A stretch of DNA of 64,000 nucleotides from NCBI GenBank assembly GCA_025210745.1, contig JAOARC010000037.1, positions 372,001-436,000 of the forward strand, read 5' to 3'. The DNA comes from Bacteriovoracaceae bacterium (GTDB taxonomy: Bacteria; Bdellovibrionota; Bacteriovoracia; Bacteriovoracales; Bacteriovoracaceae). The position numbers were made by a program, and so were the translations under genes. This document shows positions 21,092 to 34,957 of the stretch, one piece after another; the first letter of the stretch is position 1, and the number at the start of each line of letters is the position of its first letter. The notes beneath the pieces were generated by a model, which saw nothing but the letters and a program-made list of their open reading frames with translations, searched no databases and was not told the origin of the DNA.

Positions 21092-22579
21092 TTACTTACC
21101 TATGCAGAAATTATCAAAAATATTGTGTAAAACACTATCGGGAGAAACTATACCAATTAATTCTGAAATACAATCACCCACTATATTTAATTCAGAGGAT
21201 ATAATTGAGATATCAGACTCATTACTTAGTATATTCAGATAAGAATGCATTGCACTATAAATATTATTTATTGTATCAATATGTCTATCGATAATAATTG
21301 GGTTATTTTTGGAATAAATATTAAATTTTTCACTAATATAGGTACTTAAAACGTTCTTAAGCTCCCCTACATCATTATTATTTGAATAATCATATAAAAT
21401 TGCCCCCATAGAACCAATTTTTTTTGGTTCTATAGAACCACTTGGTTTTGCCCCGATAGGACCAGCATTTTTTGGTCCTATAGAACCATCTTTTTTTGCC
21501 CCCATAGGACCAACTAAATTTGCCCCCATAGAACCAATTTTTTTAACTAATGCTTGTGTCTTTTCATTAAAACCATTTACATCTTTATGAGTAAATAGAA
21601 TAAAATCTATTTCATCAAAATCTATTTCTATATCAAAATCTTCAAATGGATTAACTAAAAGAATTTTATAAAATGAATCTTTAAAAATTTTTAAAGCTTT
21701 TTCTATACCAATCTCTTCTATTTCGTCATTAGTATTTCTAATTCCCGCCGTATCAATTAAAGAAAAGTTTATTTTTGATATTAATAAGTTTTCTTTTATA
21801 TAATCTCTCGTTGTCCCCTTTATATCGGATACTATAGCCCTTTGAGACCCAAGTAGAGAATTAAATAAAGAACTTTTTCCAGAATTTGGTTTACCTAATA
21901 AACATATATCCGGAGCTAATAAATTATACTTTTTATTTGTACAAAAATTTTTTAAAGTCTGAACTTTATCTAATAAAATTCTTGATGATTCATTTAATTG
22001 TTTTGAAGATTCTTCTTCTCCAACATCATCTAAAAAGTCTATTGAAAGCTCAACACTTGATTTGTGATTAAGATAAGCCTTATATAATTCATTATACGAC
22101 TTATTTAAATCCCCTCCTAATAAGGAGTTTCCTTGCTCAATTGCTAATTGGCTATTGGCATTTAATAGTAGATCGAGACCTTCTACTTGTGATAAAGAAA
22201 GTTTTCCATTTTTATAAGCTCTATAAGAAAATTCTCCAGGAGCTGCCCTTCTGAATTTTTTATGAGTAATAAATAGTTCAATAATATTTTCAACATTAAT
22301 GATATTTCCATGAACACCGAGCTCTAGGATATTTTCACCATTATAGCTATTTGGTCCTTCAAAATAAGTTAAAACAATATCGTCTATTTTTTTATTATCA
22401 AAAATAAGTGAACAAAAATGAGCATATCTTCTCTTAATACTACTAGTATCAATTGAAATTATATCATTTAAAAAACTTAAATCTTTAAATCCAGACAATC
22501 TTATAACTGCTATAGCACTATTAACTGAATTATTAGTACTACAAGCAATTATAGGTTCATCTGAATATATAAAGTTCAT
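21092..22579 (-). CDS. mnmE: tRNA modification GTPase MnmE (TrmE) with six-unit repeat insertion
   Basis: 495 aa, about 40 longer than E. coli MnmE. An N-terminal folate-binding domain is followed by the helical domain split by a GTPase: G1 GKPNSGKSS, G2 GTTRDY, G3 DTAG and a degenerate G4 THKD at 330-333. The C-terminus has the catalytic CIGK motif. Residues 346-393, between G4 and the end of the G domain, are six consecutive 8-residue units of type KKIGSMGA, encoded by six exact 24-bp units that belong to a dispersed repeat family. Without the insertion the length is normal. It partners MnmG just downstream. Confidence 0.95.
   Translation of the reverse strand: MNFIYSDEPIIACSTNNSVNSAIAVIRLSGFKDLSFLNDIISIDTSSIKRRYAHFCSLIFDNKKIDDIVLTYFEGPNSYNGENILELGVHGNIINVENIIELFITHKKFRRAAPGEFSYRAYKNGKLSLSQVEGLDLLLNANSQLAIEQGNSLLGGDLNKSYNELYKAYLNHKSSVELSIDFLDDVGEEESSKQLNESSRILLDKVQTLKNFCTNKKYNLLAPDICLLGKPNSGKSSLFNSLLGSQRAIVSDIKGTTRDYIKENLLISKINFSLIDTAGIRNTNDEIEEIGIEKALKIFKDSFYKILLVNPFEDFDIEIDFDEIDFILFTHKDVNGFNEKTQALVKKIGSMGANLVGPMGAKKDGSIGPKNAGPIGAKPSGSIEPKKIGSMGAILYDYSNNNDVGELKNVLSTYISEKFNIYSKNNPIIIDRHIDTINNIYSAMHSYLNILSNESDISIISSELNIVGDCISELIGIVSPDSVLHNIFDNFCIGK
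21399..21542. repeat. 24-bp tandem repeat x6 within mnmE
   Basis: Units begin at 21399, 21423, 21447, 21471, 21495 and 21519, exactly 24 bp apart. Each has an 18-bp core of type TTTGCCCCNATAGGACCA, or the symmetric form TTTGGTYCTATAGAACCA, plus a variable 6-bp spacer. The fixed period keeps the reading frame, so gain or loss of units would leave mnmE open. Cores match the intergenic copies near 9.8 and 10.4 kb in reverse complement. Confidence 0.92.
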
Positions 22580-24021
22580 TACGCAGTTTTTCTATAAACA
22601 AATAACTGTTGAAGCATACCAAATACTGTTGATACAAAGATGTAAAGAGTTAATCCAGCTGGAAAATCTTTCATAAAAACAGCAAAAATTAATGGCATAA
22701 ACATCATAATTTTCTTTTGTGTAGGATCCATTGAAGCTGTTGGTGTAAGTTTTTGATGAAAAAACATTGAAACGGCCATTAAAACTGGAAGTACATAATA
22801 TGGATCTTTTAAACTTAGATCAGTAATCCAAAAATAAAATGGAGCCTCTACTAATTCAACAGCATTATATAAAACTCTATAGAATGCAAAGAAGATTGGC
22901 ATTTGAAGAAGCATTGGTAAGCATCCGCCTAATGGATTAGCTCCTGCTTTTTTGAAAAGGGCCATAGTCTCTTGCTGCATTCTTTGAGGGTTTTCTTTGT
23001 ATTTTTCTTTAATTTTTGCAAGTTCTGGCTGAATAACTTGCATCTTCTTCATACTCTTGTATGACTTATATTGAAGAGGAAATGTTAGTAATCTCATTAA
23101 AATAGTAAGTAAGATAATTGCAATTCCATAATTAGGAAATAACTCATAAAAATACTGAAGACCTTTTAAAATAGGTGTAGCTAATATTGAAAAGAATCCA
23201 AAATTTACAGCTAAATGTAGGTTATCTCCCATTTTTTCTAAGATATCGTATTCTTTTTTAATAAATAAAGATTTATATGTTAACTGATTAACTGGTTTAT
23301 TAGATCTTAAATTCATAGATCCATTTTCATAAATTTTATAAATTAGTGGTGTTTGCGGTATTACATATGTAAATAAATGATAATTATAATCCATACCAAA
23401 CCACTTAGTAGTTTGATCACCTTCATCATCTGATCCAACCGTAAATGTTTCTAGGTCTTCTGATAAGAGAATGAACTCTTGAGTTTTACCTGCTGTTAAC
23501 TCTTGCTCTTTTTGTTTTAAACTAAAACCATATTTAAATGCTTTTGGTGAAGAAACAGAAAAATTTAACATTCCTTTTTCATCAATAAGAGCAAAACCAT
23601 TTATATCTAAATCACTATTTGTAAAATCGATTCTATTTTCAGACGTTTTTTGAATCGCAAAGAATAATTTTTGAAATACATTATTGTGAAAAAAAGTAAT
23701 TCCATTATTATGCTGCTCAAAGTTTTCGCTTAATGATAATTTTGTATTATAAAAATTAGCATCTACAACTTCAAGATTAGAGTTGATTGTATACTTAGCC
23801 TTATCGCTAACGAGCTCCAAAGTTTTTAAACTTTTATCACCTGTATCTTTTACTGTCTTTGCATCACTACTATCCGTGTTTGTAACATGAACTTGTTTTA
23901 TTTCATTATTCTGAGGTGTGTCTACAACAGGATTTTTTGGTGCAAAAAAGTATTGCCATCCAAATAAAATAACACCTGATAATACAACTGCTAATAACGC
24001 TCTTTTTTGATCAGAACCCAT
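22579..24021 (-). CDS. yidC: membrane protein insertase YidC
   Basis: 480 aa, the Gram-negative form. An N-terminal membrane anchor (RALLAVVLSGVILFGWQYFF) precedes a large periplasmic beta domain (about 30-290) and the conserved five-helix insertase core from about 295 (NYGIAIILLTILMRLLTFPLQYKSYKSMKKMQ). It inserts membrane proteins such as the ATP synthase c subunit, alone or with Sec. It overlaps mnmE by one base. yidD, often found between rnpA and yidC, is absent from the 60-nt gap. Confidence 0.96.
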   Translation of the reverse strand: MGSDQKRALLAVVLSGVILFGWQYFFAPKNPVVDTPQNNEIKQVHVTNTDSSDAKTVKDTGDKSLKTLELVSDKAKYTINSNLEVVDANFYNTKLSLSENFEQHNNGITFFHNNVFQKLFFAIQKTSENRIDFTNSDLDINGFALIDEKGMLNFSVSSPKAFKYGFSLKQKEQELTAGKTQEFILLSEDLETFTVGSDDEGDQTTKWFGMDYNYHLFTYVIPQTPLIYKIYENGSMNLRSNKPVNQLTYKSLFIKKEYDILEKMGDNLHLAVNFGFFSILATPILKGLQYFYELFPNYGIAIILLTILMRLLTFPLQYKSYKSMKKMQVIQPELAKIKEKYKENPQRMQQETMALFKKAGANPLGGCLPMLLQMPIFFAFYRVLYNAVELVEAPFYFWITDLSLKDPYYVLPVLMAVSMFFHQKLTPTASMDPTQKKIMMFMPLIFAVFMKDFPAGLTLYIFVSTVFGMLQQLFVYRKTA

Positions 24022-24081
24022 CTATATCTCCTAATTTTAGTAATTGGATAAGTATCATATTGTGAATGAAATTTAAATTAT

Positions 24082-24435
24082 TTATATCTTTTTAAATAGT
24101 TTTAGAAAGTCTCTTTCTAAGTCCTTTTCATATAAAGAATAATTAAAATTAATTTTTTTAAGATACTTTAAATTTGGCACTATATTGATATCAATCGATT
24201 GATTTTTACAATCTGATTTTCTATATATTTCTCTTATCTTTCTTTTTAATCTATTTCTTCTAACAGCATTACCAAATTTTCTAGAAATGCTTAAACCTAG
24301 TCTTGAATGTTCTAAATCATTTTTGCTGTAAAACCCTAATAGACTATTAGAAAAAAGAAAGCGACTTTTTGATTTTAAATCAGAAAAGTCGCTACTTTTT
24401 ATTATTCTATAATTTTTTGTAAATTTTAAATTCAC
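24082..24435 (-). CDS. rnpA: ribonuclease P protein component
   Basis: 117 aa, GTG start 12 nt after rpmH. It has the RNR signature (FGNAVRRNRLKRKIREIYR) and a preceding LGLSISRKFG strand. It is very basic, as expected for the protein cofactor of RNase P, which matures tRNA 5' ends. The gene order rpmH-rnpA-yidC is conserved across bacteria. Confidence 0.95.
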   Translation of the reverse strand: MNLKFTKNYRIIKSSDFSDLKSKSRFLFSNSLLGFYSKNDLEHSRLGLSISRKFGNAVRRNRLKRKIREIYRKSDCKNQSIDINIVPNLKYLKKINFNYSLYEKDLERDFLKLFKKI

Positions 24436-24447
24436 TTATAAGTTAGA

Positions 24448-24600
24448 TTACTTTGTCCCTGTAGAAACAGTTAATTGCTTTCTTCCTTTTTTTCTTCTAG
24501 CAGCAATTACATTCTTTCCACCTGGAGAGCTCATTCTTTTTAAGAATCCGTGCTTTCTTAATCTTTTTAATTTCTTAGGTTGCCAAGTTCTTTTACTCAT
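24448..24600 (-). CDS. rpmH: 50S ribosomal protein L34
   Basis: 50 aa: [20 protein letters not shown], then [20 protein letters not shown] and [10 protein letters not shown]. This is the standard L34 pattern (KRTxQPxxxKRxRxHGFxxRM...GR) with a six-residue C-terminal extension. The gene reads away from dnaA, which is divergent across a 182-bp gap. Confidence 0.97.
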   Translation of the reverse strand: MSKRTWQPKKLKRLRKHGFLKRMSSPGGKNVIAARRKKGRKQLTVSTGTK

Positions 24601-24732
24601 ATTTAAGTCCTTATTTATTTTTAAATAATTAATGAATTATCAATAGGTTGGTATATTTACAAAAGTTTTAAAAACAGGTCAATAAAAATCTGTATAAAAA
24701 GTAAGCACTTTATTGATATTCATACCTGCTCA

Positions 24733-24763
24733 TGTTAATAACTTCCAAAATTGTTAATAACTT
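24733..24763. repeat. 12-bp direct repeat upstream of dnaA
   Basis: TGTTAATAACTT occurs at 24733-24744 and 24752-24763, a 19-bp period, in the rpmH-dnaA gap; TGTTAATAA recurs at 26443-26451 next to a DnaA box. Its reverse complement TTATTAACA differs from the DnaA box TTATCCACA at two positions. It could be weak DnaA sites controlling dnaA or another regulator's sites. No other feature was seen in this 182-bp gap. Confidence 0.45.
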
Positions 24764-24782
24764 TAAAAAGTAAAAGGATTTT

Positions 24783-26384
24783 ATGAACGATAATTTTCCT
24801 ATTGAGCACTTCATTAACTTTAAAAATATAGATAATAATAAAGAAAAAACCAATAATATTAAAAACTTAGATAGTTTCAAGCAAACTGATAGTACTAATA
24901 ATTTTGGTAGTGATGAAATGCAAAGTATAACTGATGAAATTTTGACAATTTTATCAAAAAACATCAATCCGCAAAAGTTTAATGCCTTCTTTAAAAATAC
25001 TTTTAATGTTGCTTCTATAGGACCAACTTCAATTGACTTTAACGTAACTACTGAATTTATAAAAAAAATGATAAATAATTACTATTTAGACATTCTATCT
25101 AATTGTGTTGAGCATCTTATGGGAAGTAAGTACGATATTAGTATTAATGTAATTGGAAACTCAATAAATAATATTGTAGATAAATCAGAAGAAGTTGTGG
25201 GTAACTTTGCATCAAACTTACTTAATCAAATTGATAAAATATCATCTGAATCTAAAAAAGAAAGTAATAACAATAACTTATCATTTAATATTAACAATAG
25301 TATTCCAACAAATGAAGTTTTTGATCAAGTGGAAAGCAAAGAGTTGGAGCATTTAAAACCACAAATTTATGGTAATATTCAGGATTCTAAAAACTTTGAT
25401 AATTTTATTGTAGGTCCATCTAATAATATGGCCCATGCTTTTTCCTTGGCTGTTGCTAAAAGCCCTGGAGAAATTTATCCTCAATTATACTTATACGGAA
25501 ATTCAGGTCTTGGTAAAACTCACCTACTTCACGCTATTTGTAATCATATTAAAAATAATAAACCACAAACTAAAATTTGCTTAATAACAGCTAATGATTT
25601 TACAAAAGAAATGGTTGCTTCAATTCAAAGTAAATCTATTGATCAATTTAAAAGAAAATATACCGATTTAGTTGATGTTCTTATAATTGATGATATTCAT
25701 GAGCTTAAAAATAGAACAAGAACACAAGCTGAGTTTATTGAAATTTTTAATGAATTAAAAAGTAAAAAGAAACAGCTAATATTTACTTCAGACAAACCAC
25801 CTAAAGAAATTGATGGTATTGAAGATAGAATTAGAACAAGACTATCTAGTGCTCTACTAATAGATATAAAACAGCCTGATCTCGAAACTAGAATTGCTAT
25901 TTTAAAGAAAAAAGCAATAGAAAGAGATATTTTTATTAGTGACGATGTTATTACCTTAATAGCTAGTTGTGTAAAAACGAATGTAAGAGAACTCGAAGGT
26001 AAACTAATTAGACTTGGAGCTTTTTCTGATCTTATGAATGTGGATATTGATTTAGAAATAGCTAAAGAACAACTTGGTATTAGTGATGAAAATCAAGAAA
26101 AAATAATTACAATTGATTTAATTGCTAAAACAGTAGCTAAATACTTTAAGCTTCCGCTCGGTGATATTAGAGGTAAAACAAGAAAAGCTGAACTTGTACT
26201 TGCTCGTCATATTGCAATGTATATGGCCCACAAAAATTTAAAAAAGACATTAGAAGAAATTGGGGATTACTTTGATAAAAGAGATCACAGTACAGTAATC
26301 CATGCTATCGATAAAATTAACAACAAAATTAAAGAAGATACTAAAATTCAACAACAAATTTTTGAGATAGAATCTGACTTATAA
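24783..26384 (+). CDS. dnaA: chromosomal replication initiator DnaA
   Basis: 533 aa. Domain I is at about 40-115 (EILTILSKNINPQKFNAFFKNTF). A long Asn/Ser/Lys-rich linker follows to about 190. The AAA+ domain has Walker A GNSGLGKTHLLHAI and Walker B VLIIDDIHEL. The C-terminal HTH for DnaA boxes contains DKRDHSTVIHAIDKI. An extra N-terminal 35-40 residues rich in Asn and Lys precede domain I. It opens oriC as an ATP-bound oligomer. AGGAT lies just before the ATG. Confidence 0.98.
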   Translation: MNDNFPIEHFINFKNIDNNKEKTNNIKNLDSFKQTDSTNNFGSDEMQSITDEILTILSKNINPQKFNAFFKNTFNVASIGPTSIDFNVTTEFIKKMINNYYLDILSNCVEHLMGSKYDISINVIGNSINNIVDKSEEVVGNFASNLLNQIDKISSESKKESNNNNLSFNINNSIPTNEVFDQVESKELEHLKPQIYGNIQDSKNFDNFIVGPSNNMAHAFSLAVAKSPGEIYPQLYLYGNSGLGKTHLLHAICNHIKNNKPQTKICLITANDFTKEMVASIQSKSIDQFKRKYTDLVDVLIIDDIHELKNRTRTQAEFIEIFNELKSKKKQLIFTSDKPPKEIDGIEDRIRTRLSSALLIDIKQPDLETRIAILKKKAIERDIFISDDVITLIASCVKTNVRELEGKLIRLGAFSDLMNVDIDLEIAKEQLGISDENQEKIITIDLIAKTVAKYFKLPLGDIRGKTRKAELVLARHIAMYMAHKNLKKTLEEIGDYFDKRDHSTVIHAIDKINNKIKEDTKIQQQIFEIESDL

Positions 26385-26814
26385 ACAAATTAACATATTG
26401 TGGAAAAGGAAAAATATTTATTCTTAGTTATCTTTTCCACAATGTTAATAAAATGATGATAACTTTAAATAATTTTAATAATTTTTATTTAAAGTTTAGT
26501 AACAAAATTAATTTATGTAGATAAGTCCTCTAATAACCTGTTAATCAATTATTAAAACCTTTAAAAAAGTTAATATATCCGAACTAAATAGAGTTTTTTT
26601 ATAAAAATGTAGGAAAAATTTAAGAACAACTTTTAACCTAAGTATTTAATTTTAAAGAATTTTAATACTTATCCACGTTGATTACCTCTTAATAATAATA
26701 AATATATATATATAATTATATTATATATAGAATAAGTCTTCATTTTAGATGCTTGCAATATAGTCTTTTAAAAGTTATTAAATGTATAAAATTACATGTA
26801 AGGGTTTGAAAATT
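26385..26814. other. oriC, replication origin region between dnaA and dnaN
   Basis: A 430-bp gene-free, very AT-rich stretch. DnaA-box-like 9-mers, each one mismatch from TTATCCACA, lie at 26399-26407 (TGTGGAAAA, reverse), 26433-26441 (TTTTCCACA), 26516-26524 (TGTAGATAA, reverse) and 26669-26677 (TTATCCACG). The first two lie in a perfect 12-bp inverted repeat (26397-26408 and 26432-26443) that could also form a hairpin after dnaA. A pure A/T run at about 26686-26729 is the likely unwinding element. Genes point away on both sides. Confidence 0.8.
26753..26781 (+). promoter_or_regulatory. possible dnaN promoter
   Basis: TTGCAA and TATTAA separated by 17 bp, each 4 of 6 to consensus. Transcription would start near 26788, which is downstream of the in-frame ATG at 26782 and supports the dnaN start at 26815. 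Confidence 0.3.
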
Positions 26815-27929
26815 ATGAAGATCAATATTGATTCTATTATATTCAGAGATGGTTTGAATAAAGTACTATCTGTTATCGATAAAAAGAATTCAAGGCCTAT
26901 TCTTTCAAACTGTTTAATCAAAACTAAAACTGATCATTTAGAAATTGTAGCGACTAATTTAGAAGTAACAGCTAAAATAGTATTACCTTGTAATTCAGAT
27001 ACTGAAGGTAATTTTTGTATAAATACTAAAAACGTATTTGATATTGTTAGAGAGCTACCTGATGCAAATGTAGAATTAAATATTAATCAAGATAAAAATT
27101 TATTAGATCTTAATTGTAAAAAAATAAATTATTCACTTTTAATAACTAATTCAGATGAATATCCACAAACTAATTTTGAAAATAGTGGACAAGTCTTTAA
27201 ATTATCTTCAAAAAATATAAGTGAAATTATAACTAAAGTTTCTCATTCGATTTCTAATGATGAGACTAGAATTAATCTTAATGGTATTTATATTCAAAAA
27301 CTTGATTCAAAATTAAGAGCTGTGGCAATTGATGGTCATAGACTAGCTTTATTAGATACTCATGATTTTAATTTTGAAAACCAAAGTTTAGTAGATGGAA
27401 TTATTATTCCTAAAAGAGCTATTATTGAGTTAAAGAAAATATCTGAAAATAATATTGATGGCGAATTAGCAATAAGTGTTGATGAATCTTTTATGTATAT
27501 TAATTCAAACGATAATTATTTTTTATCAATTAGGTTAATTGCTAGAGAATATCCTAAATATCAAACAGTTATCCCTAGTAAGACAACTTTAAAAATGTCT
27601 GTAGATAGAAACTTATTATTAAATGCTGTTAAAAGAATTAGAATTTTATCTAATGAAAAAACAAATGGTATTAAATTAGGAATAAATAATAATCAATTAA
27701 CAGTTTCTGCTAATCATCCTTCTTTAGGTCATGCAGTAGAAGTTTTACCTGTTGCTTATGATGGAAATGATATTGAAATAGGTTTTAATGCTAGATACAT
27801 GTTAGATGTATTATCAACCCTTGATTATAGTGAGACTATTTTTGAATTTAATAATGAACTAAGTCCAGTTATTGTTAGGACGGAAGAATATCCAGATTTT
27901 TTAGGTATAATAATGCCTCTTAAATTATA

Positions 27930-27930
<1 letters not shown>
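26815..27930 (+). CDS. dnaN: DNA polymerase III sliding clamp (beta subunit)
   Basis: 371 aa from the ATG at 26815, preceded by AGGG at 26801-26804. An in-frame ATG at 26782 would add 11 residues (YKITCKGLKI) that the family lacks and has no ribosome-binding site. Three-domain clamp signatures are present: NSRPILSNCLIK, DGHRLALLDT and the C-terminal PVIVRTEEYPDFLGIIMPLKL close to the usual Y-x-MPMRL ending. It tethers the replicative polymerase to DNA. Confidence 0.97.
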
Positions 27931-31510
<3,580 letters not shown>

Positions 31511-31537
31511 TATAAGAGAGAGAACAAGGAATAATAT

Positions 31538-33997
31538 ATGACTGATAATACTTCAGATAATCATAACCACGGAAATATAGCACCAATCTTAATTCAAGAT
31601 GAGATGAAAGAGTGTTACTTAGATTATGCAATGAGTGTAATCGTAGGTCGTGCACTTCCAGATGTGAGAGACGGTTTAAAACCAGTTCATAGACGTGTTT
31701 TATATGCAATGCACGTTTTAAATAATTATCATAATAAACCATTTTTAAAATCAGCCAGAGTTGTTGGTGATGTTATTGGTAAATATCATCCACATGGTGA
31801 CTCTGCTGTTTATCAAGCTATCGTTAGATTAGCTCAAGACTTTTCTATGAGATATCAAGTTGTTGATGGACAAGGTAACTTTGGATCAATCGATGGTGAT
31901 AACGCTGCAGCCATGAGGTATACCGAAGTAAGAATGAAAAAACTTGCTGAGGAGATGCTAAAAGATATCGATAAAGATACTGTTGATTGGCAACCAAACT
32001 ATGATGATTCATTAACTGAACCAAGAGTACTACCAACAAAAGTACCTAACCTACTTATTAATGGTTCTTCTGGTATTGCTGTTGGTATGGCAACAAATAT
32101 TCCACCACATAATTTATCTGAAATTATGAATGGTTTACTAGCTTTAATTGATAATAAAGAAATAACAATTGATCAGTTAATGGAGCATATTCCTGGACCT
32201 GATTTTCCAACAGCTGGTGCTATTCAAGGCACTGCTGGAATTAAATCTGCTTATCATACTGGTAAAGGTATTATTCAGATTAGAGCAAAAGCAGATATTG
32301 ATGTTTATGGAAAACAAGAAAGAGAAAGAATTATTATTTCTGAAATTCCATATCAGGTTAATAAAGCAAAATTAATTGAAAAAATTGCAAAGCTTGCTTC
32401 TGAAAAAACAATTATTGGTATTTCTGATATTAGAGATGAGTCTTCTAAATTAGGAATTAGAATTGTTATTGATATTAAAAGAGGTGAACCAGCAAATATC
32501 ATCTTAAATAAATTATATAAGATGACTCAAATGCAAGTTTCTTTTGGGATTATTTTCTTAAGTATTAAGAACGGTCAGCCAAAAGTAATGAATCTTAAAG
32601 AACAGCTTCAATGTTTTATTGATCACAGACGTGAAGTAACAATTAGAAGGACTATGTTTGAGCTTAAAAAGGCTAAGGCCAGAGCTCATATCTTAGAAGG
32701 TCTAAAAATTGCCGTAGAAAATATTGATGAAATTGTTGAACTTATTAAAAAATCAGAAGGTCCAAGCCAAGCTAAGATTTCATTAAAAACTAAGTATGAA
32801 ATGAGTGATATTCAAGCTCAAGCAGTACTAGATATGAGACTACAAAGATTAACTGGTCTAGAAAGAGATAAGATTATTGCTGATTATGAAGCAATTATGA
32901 AAGAGATTGCTAGATTAGAAGAAATTCTTGGAAGTGAAGATCTAATTAGAGGAATCATTAGAGGTGAATTTACAGATATTTTAGAAGACTATGGTGACAA
33001 TAGAAGAACTGAAATTGCTGCTGTAGCTGATGAAATGCAAGTAGAAGACTTTATTAAAAATGAAGAAGTGATCGTAACGATTACTCATAAAGGTTACTTA
33101 AAACGTATGCCTATTGATACTTATAAAGCACAAAAGCGTGGTGGAAAAGGTGTTAAGGGCGCTTCAAGTGATGAAGATTTCTTTACAAATATTTTTACAG
33201 CTGAAACTCATGATAAGTTAATGTTCTTTACTAATAAAGGAACTGTTTACACATTAAAAGTTTATCAAGTTCCTGAAGGATCTAGAACAGCGAAAGGAAG
33301 AAACGTAGTAAACTTAATTCCAATGAAGTCGGATGAAAAAATTAGAGAGATTATTACTGTTCCAAAAGACTATGCTGATAGCTATTTAGTTTTTGCCACT
33401 GAAAAAGGTTTAGTAAAAAAATCTAAATTAGAAGATTATAAAAATGTTAAACAATCTGGAATTAGAGCAATAAAAATCAATGAAGATGATAATTTATTAG
33501 GTGTTAGAGTTACTGATGGATCAAAAGATATTCTATTGTGTGCTACTAGTGGAAAAATTATTAGATTTGCTGAAAGTGATTGTCGTTCAATGGGAAGAGT
33601 TTCTCAAGGTGTAAAAGGTATTGCAATTTCTGGAGAAGAAAGAGTAATTGGAATGTCTATAATTGATGATTCAGTTGAAATTTTAAGTGTAACAAGTAAA
33701 GGTTATGGTAAAAGATCAAGTGCATCTGAATATAGAAAGCAATCTAGAGGTGGTAAGGGAATTATTGCAATGAAACTTACTACTAAGACAGGTGAATTAT
33801 CTCAGATTAAACCTGTTACTGATAAAGATGATCTAATGATTATTACTAATAATGGTCAAGTTATTAGGACAAAGATCTCTGGAATTTCTTTATTAGGAAG
33901 AAATACTCAAGGTGTTAGACTGATTAATTTAAAAGATGGTGAATCTGTAGTAGCTGTTGAAAAAATTGTCGACGCTGATGAAGAAGAAACTAACTAA
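31538..33997 (+). CDS. gyrA: DNA gyrase subunit A
   Basis: 819 aa. The winged helix and catalytic tyrosine lie in [10 protein letters not shown]. The C-terminal beta-pinwheel has the GyrA box KRGGKG ([12 protein letters not shown]), which marks gyrase rather than topoisomerase IV. In the quinolone-binding helix S89 corresponds to E. coli S83, but the E. coli D87 position is Q93 (GDSAVYQ). It is 27 nt after gyrB. The 3' end overlaps the next gene by 20 nt. Confidence 0.98.
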   Translation: MTDNTSDNHNHGNIAPILIQDEMKECYLDYAMSVIVGRALPDVRDGLKPVHRRVLYAMHVLNNYHNKPFLKSARVVGDVIGKYHPHGDSAVYQAIVRLAQDFSMRYQVVDGQGNFGSIDGDNAAAMRYTEVRMKKLAEEMLKDIDKDTVDWQPNYDDSLTEPRVLPTKVPNLLINGSSGIAVGMATNIPPHNLSEIMNGLLALIDNKEITIDQLMEHIPGPDFPTAGAIQGTAGIKSAYHTGKGIIQIRAKADIDVYGKQERERIIISEIPYQVNKAKLIEKIAKLASEKTIIGISDIRDESSKLGIRIVIDIKRGEPANIILNKLYKMTQMQVSFGIIFLSIKNGQPKVMNLKEQLQCFIDHRREVTIRRTMFELKKAKARAHILEGLKIAVENIDEIVELIKKSEGPSQAKISLKTKYEMSDIQAQAVLDMRLQRLTGLERDKIIADYEAIMKEIARLEEILGSEDLIRGIIRGEFTDILEDYGDNRRTEIAAVADEMQVEDFIKNEEVIVTITHKGYLKRMPIDTYKAQKRGGKGVKGASSDEDFFTNIFTAETHDKLMFFTNKGTVYTLKVYQVPEGSRTAKGRNVVNLIPMKSDEKIREIITVPKDYADSYLVFATEKGLVKKSKLEDYKNVKQSGIRAIKINEDDNLLGVRVTDGSKDILLCATSGKIIRFAESDCRSMGRVSQGVKGIAISGEERVIGMSIIDDSVEILSVTSKGYGKRSSASEYRKQSRGGKGIIAMKLTTKTGELSQIKPVTDKDDLMIITNNGQVIRTKISGISLLGRNTQGVRLINLKDGESVVAVEKIVDADEEETN

Positions 33998-34760
33998 TTT
34001 TTTATTATTACTTATAATGGTCAGTTGTAGTTATTCAACTGGCCTTTATGAGGATATTCTAAAAGCTCAAGAATTTATTAAATCTAATGAATACTCAAAA
34101 GCCAGTTCTTTATATGAAAGGATATTAGATAAAAACCCATCAAGTGAAATTAAGAATAAAGTATTATTTCAATTAGGTGAAATTAATTATAAGCACTTAG
34201 GTCAATTTAAAAAAGCAATTAACTATTTTAGTATTGTTATTAAAAACACGAATGATGTCCTATGGCATGTAAAAGCTTCAGAAAAAATAGCTGATATTTA
34301 TATGAATAATATAAAAGATTATAATGAAGCTATAAATATATATTCAAAGCTAATGAGTTTTGAAAAGAAATTGGCAAAATCAGATTTTTATAATTTTCAA
34401 AAAGCAAAGGCATTTACTGAGCTTAAAAACTATAAAACAGCGATAAAAATATATTCTGAAATAATTAATAATAAAGAAGAGTTTTCAAAAGATGCTCTAA
34501 ATGAATTAGCAAAAATATATTTTGTTAAAAGAAAATGGAAGCTAGCTATTAAATATTGGAAATCCTTTAATAAGGTTTCAAAAAATAATAATAAAAAAAT
34601 TATAGCCACCTACTTTATTGCAAATAGTTATGAAAACTTAGATTTATTAGAAAAGTCTTATGAAACATATTCATCGTTAATAGGTAAATATCCTAATCAA
34701 GAAATTCTAAATGCAAGATTAGAATCTGTTTATCAAAGACGAGTAGATAGAAAACGATGA
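33978..34760 (+). CDS. TPR-repeat lipoprotein
   Basis: 260 aa from the ATG at 33978, which places [16 protein letters not shown] at the N-terminus, a lipoprotein signal with the lipid cysteine after M-V-S; an ATG 21 nt earlier would only lengthen it. The rest is about six tetratricopeptide-like repeats ([43 protein letters not shown]). Likely a periplasmic scaffold of the BamD/YbgF type, with no known partner. It overlaps gyrA by 20 nt and the next gene by 4 nt. Confidence 0.7.
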   Translation: MKKKLTNFLLLLIMVSCSYSTGLYEDILKAQEFIKSNEYSKASSLYERILDKNPSSEIKNKVLFQLGEINYKHLGQFKKAINYFSIVIKNTNDVLWHVKASEKIADIYMNNIKDYNEAINIYSKLMSFEKKLAKSDFYNFQKAKAFTELKNYKTAIKIYSEIINNKEEFSKDALNELAKIYFVKRKWKLAIKYWKSFNKVSKNNNKKIIATYFIANSYENLDLLEKSYETYSSLIGKYPNQEILNARLESVYQRRVDRKR

Positions 34761-34957
34761 ATCAAAAGATGAAATACGCTAAAATTATTGGTTTATGTAT
34801 TGGATTATCCTCAAATATATTAGGGTGCTCTTTTGGTGCTATTTATTTGGAAAAAAACGGTTATATTTCAAATACTGTATCAATGATGATAATACTTGGT
34901 TCAATTTTTATAAACTTTTATTGGATTATTAGATATGCAATTAAAAAATCAAATTAG
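34757..34957 (+). CDS. AtpZ/AtpI-like small membrane protein
   Basis: 66 aa with two helices (IIGLCIGLSSNILGCSFGAIYL and MMIILGSIFINFYWIIRYAI). Size and place ahead of an AtpI-like gene and atpB match the AtpZ-type assembly proteins, and GLCIGLSSNILG resembles their first helix. The start codon overlaps the lipoprotein stop (ATGA) and it overlaps the next gene by 23 nt. The call rests mainly on context. Confidence 0.55.
   Translation: MNQKMKYAKIIGLCIGLSSNILGCSFGAIYLEKNGYISNTVSMMIILGSIFINFYWIIRYAIKKSN

Noticed and set aside
21399..21542. CRISPR array in mnmE
   Set aside because: Units are contiguous with 6-bp gaps, lie in an open coding frame and have no unique spacers or cas genes.
25010..25026. 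dnaA copy of the dispersed repeat (TTGCTTCTATAGGACCA)
   Set aside because: Only the right half matches well; too weak to count as a member.
26782..26814. Earlier in-frame ATG of dnaN
   Set aside because: Adds residues the clamp family does not have and lies upstream of AGGG and of the likely transcription start.
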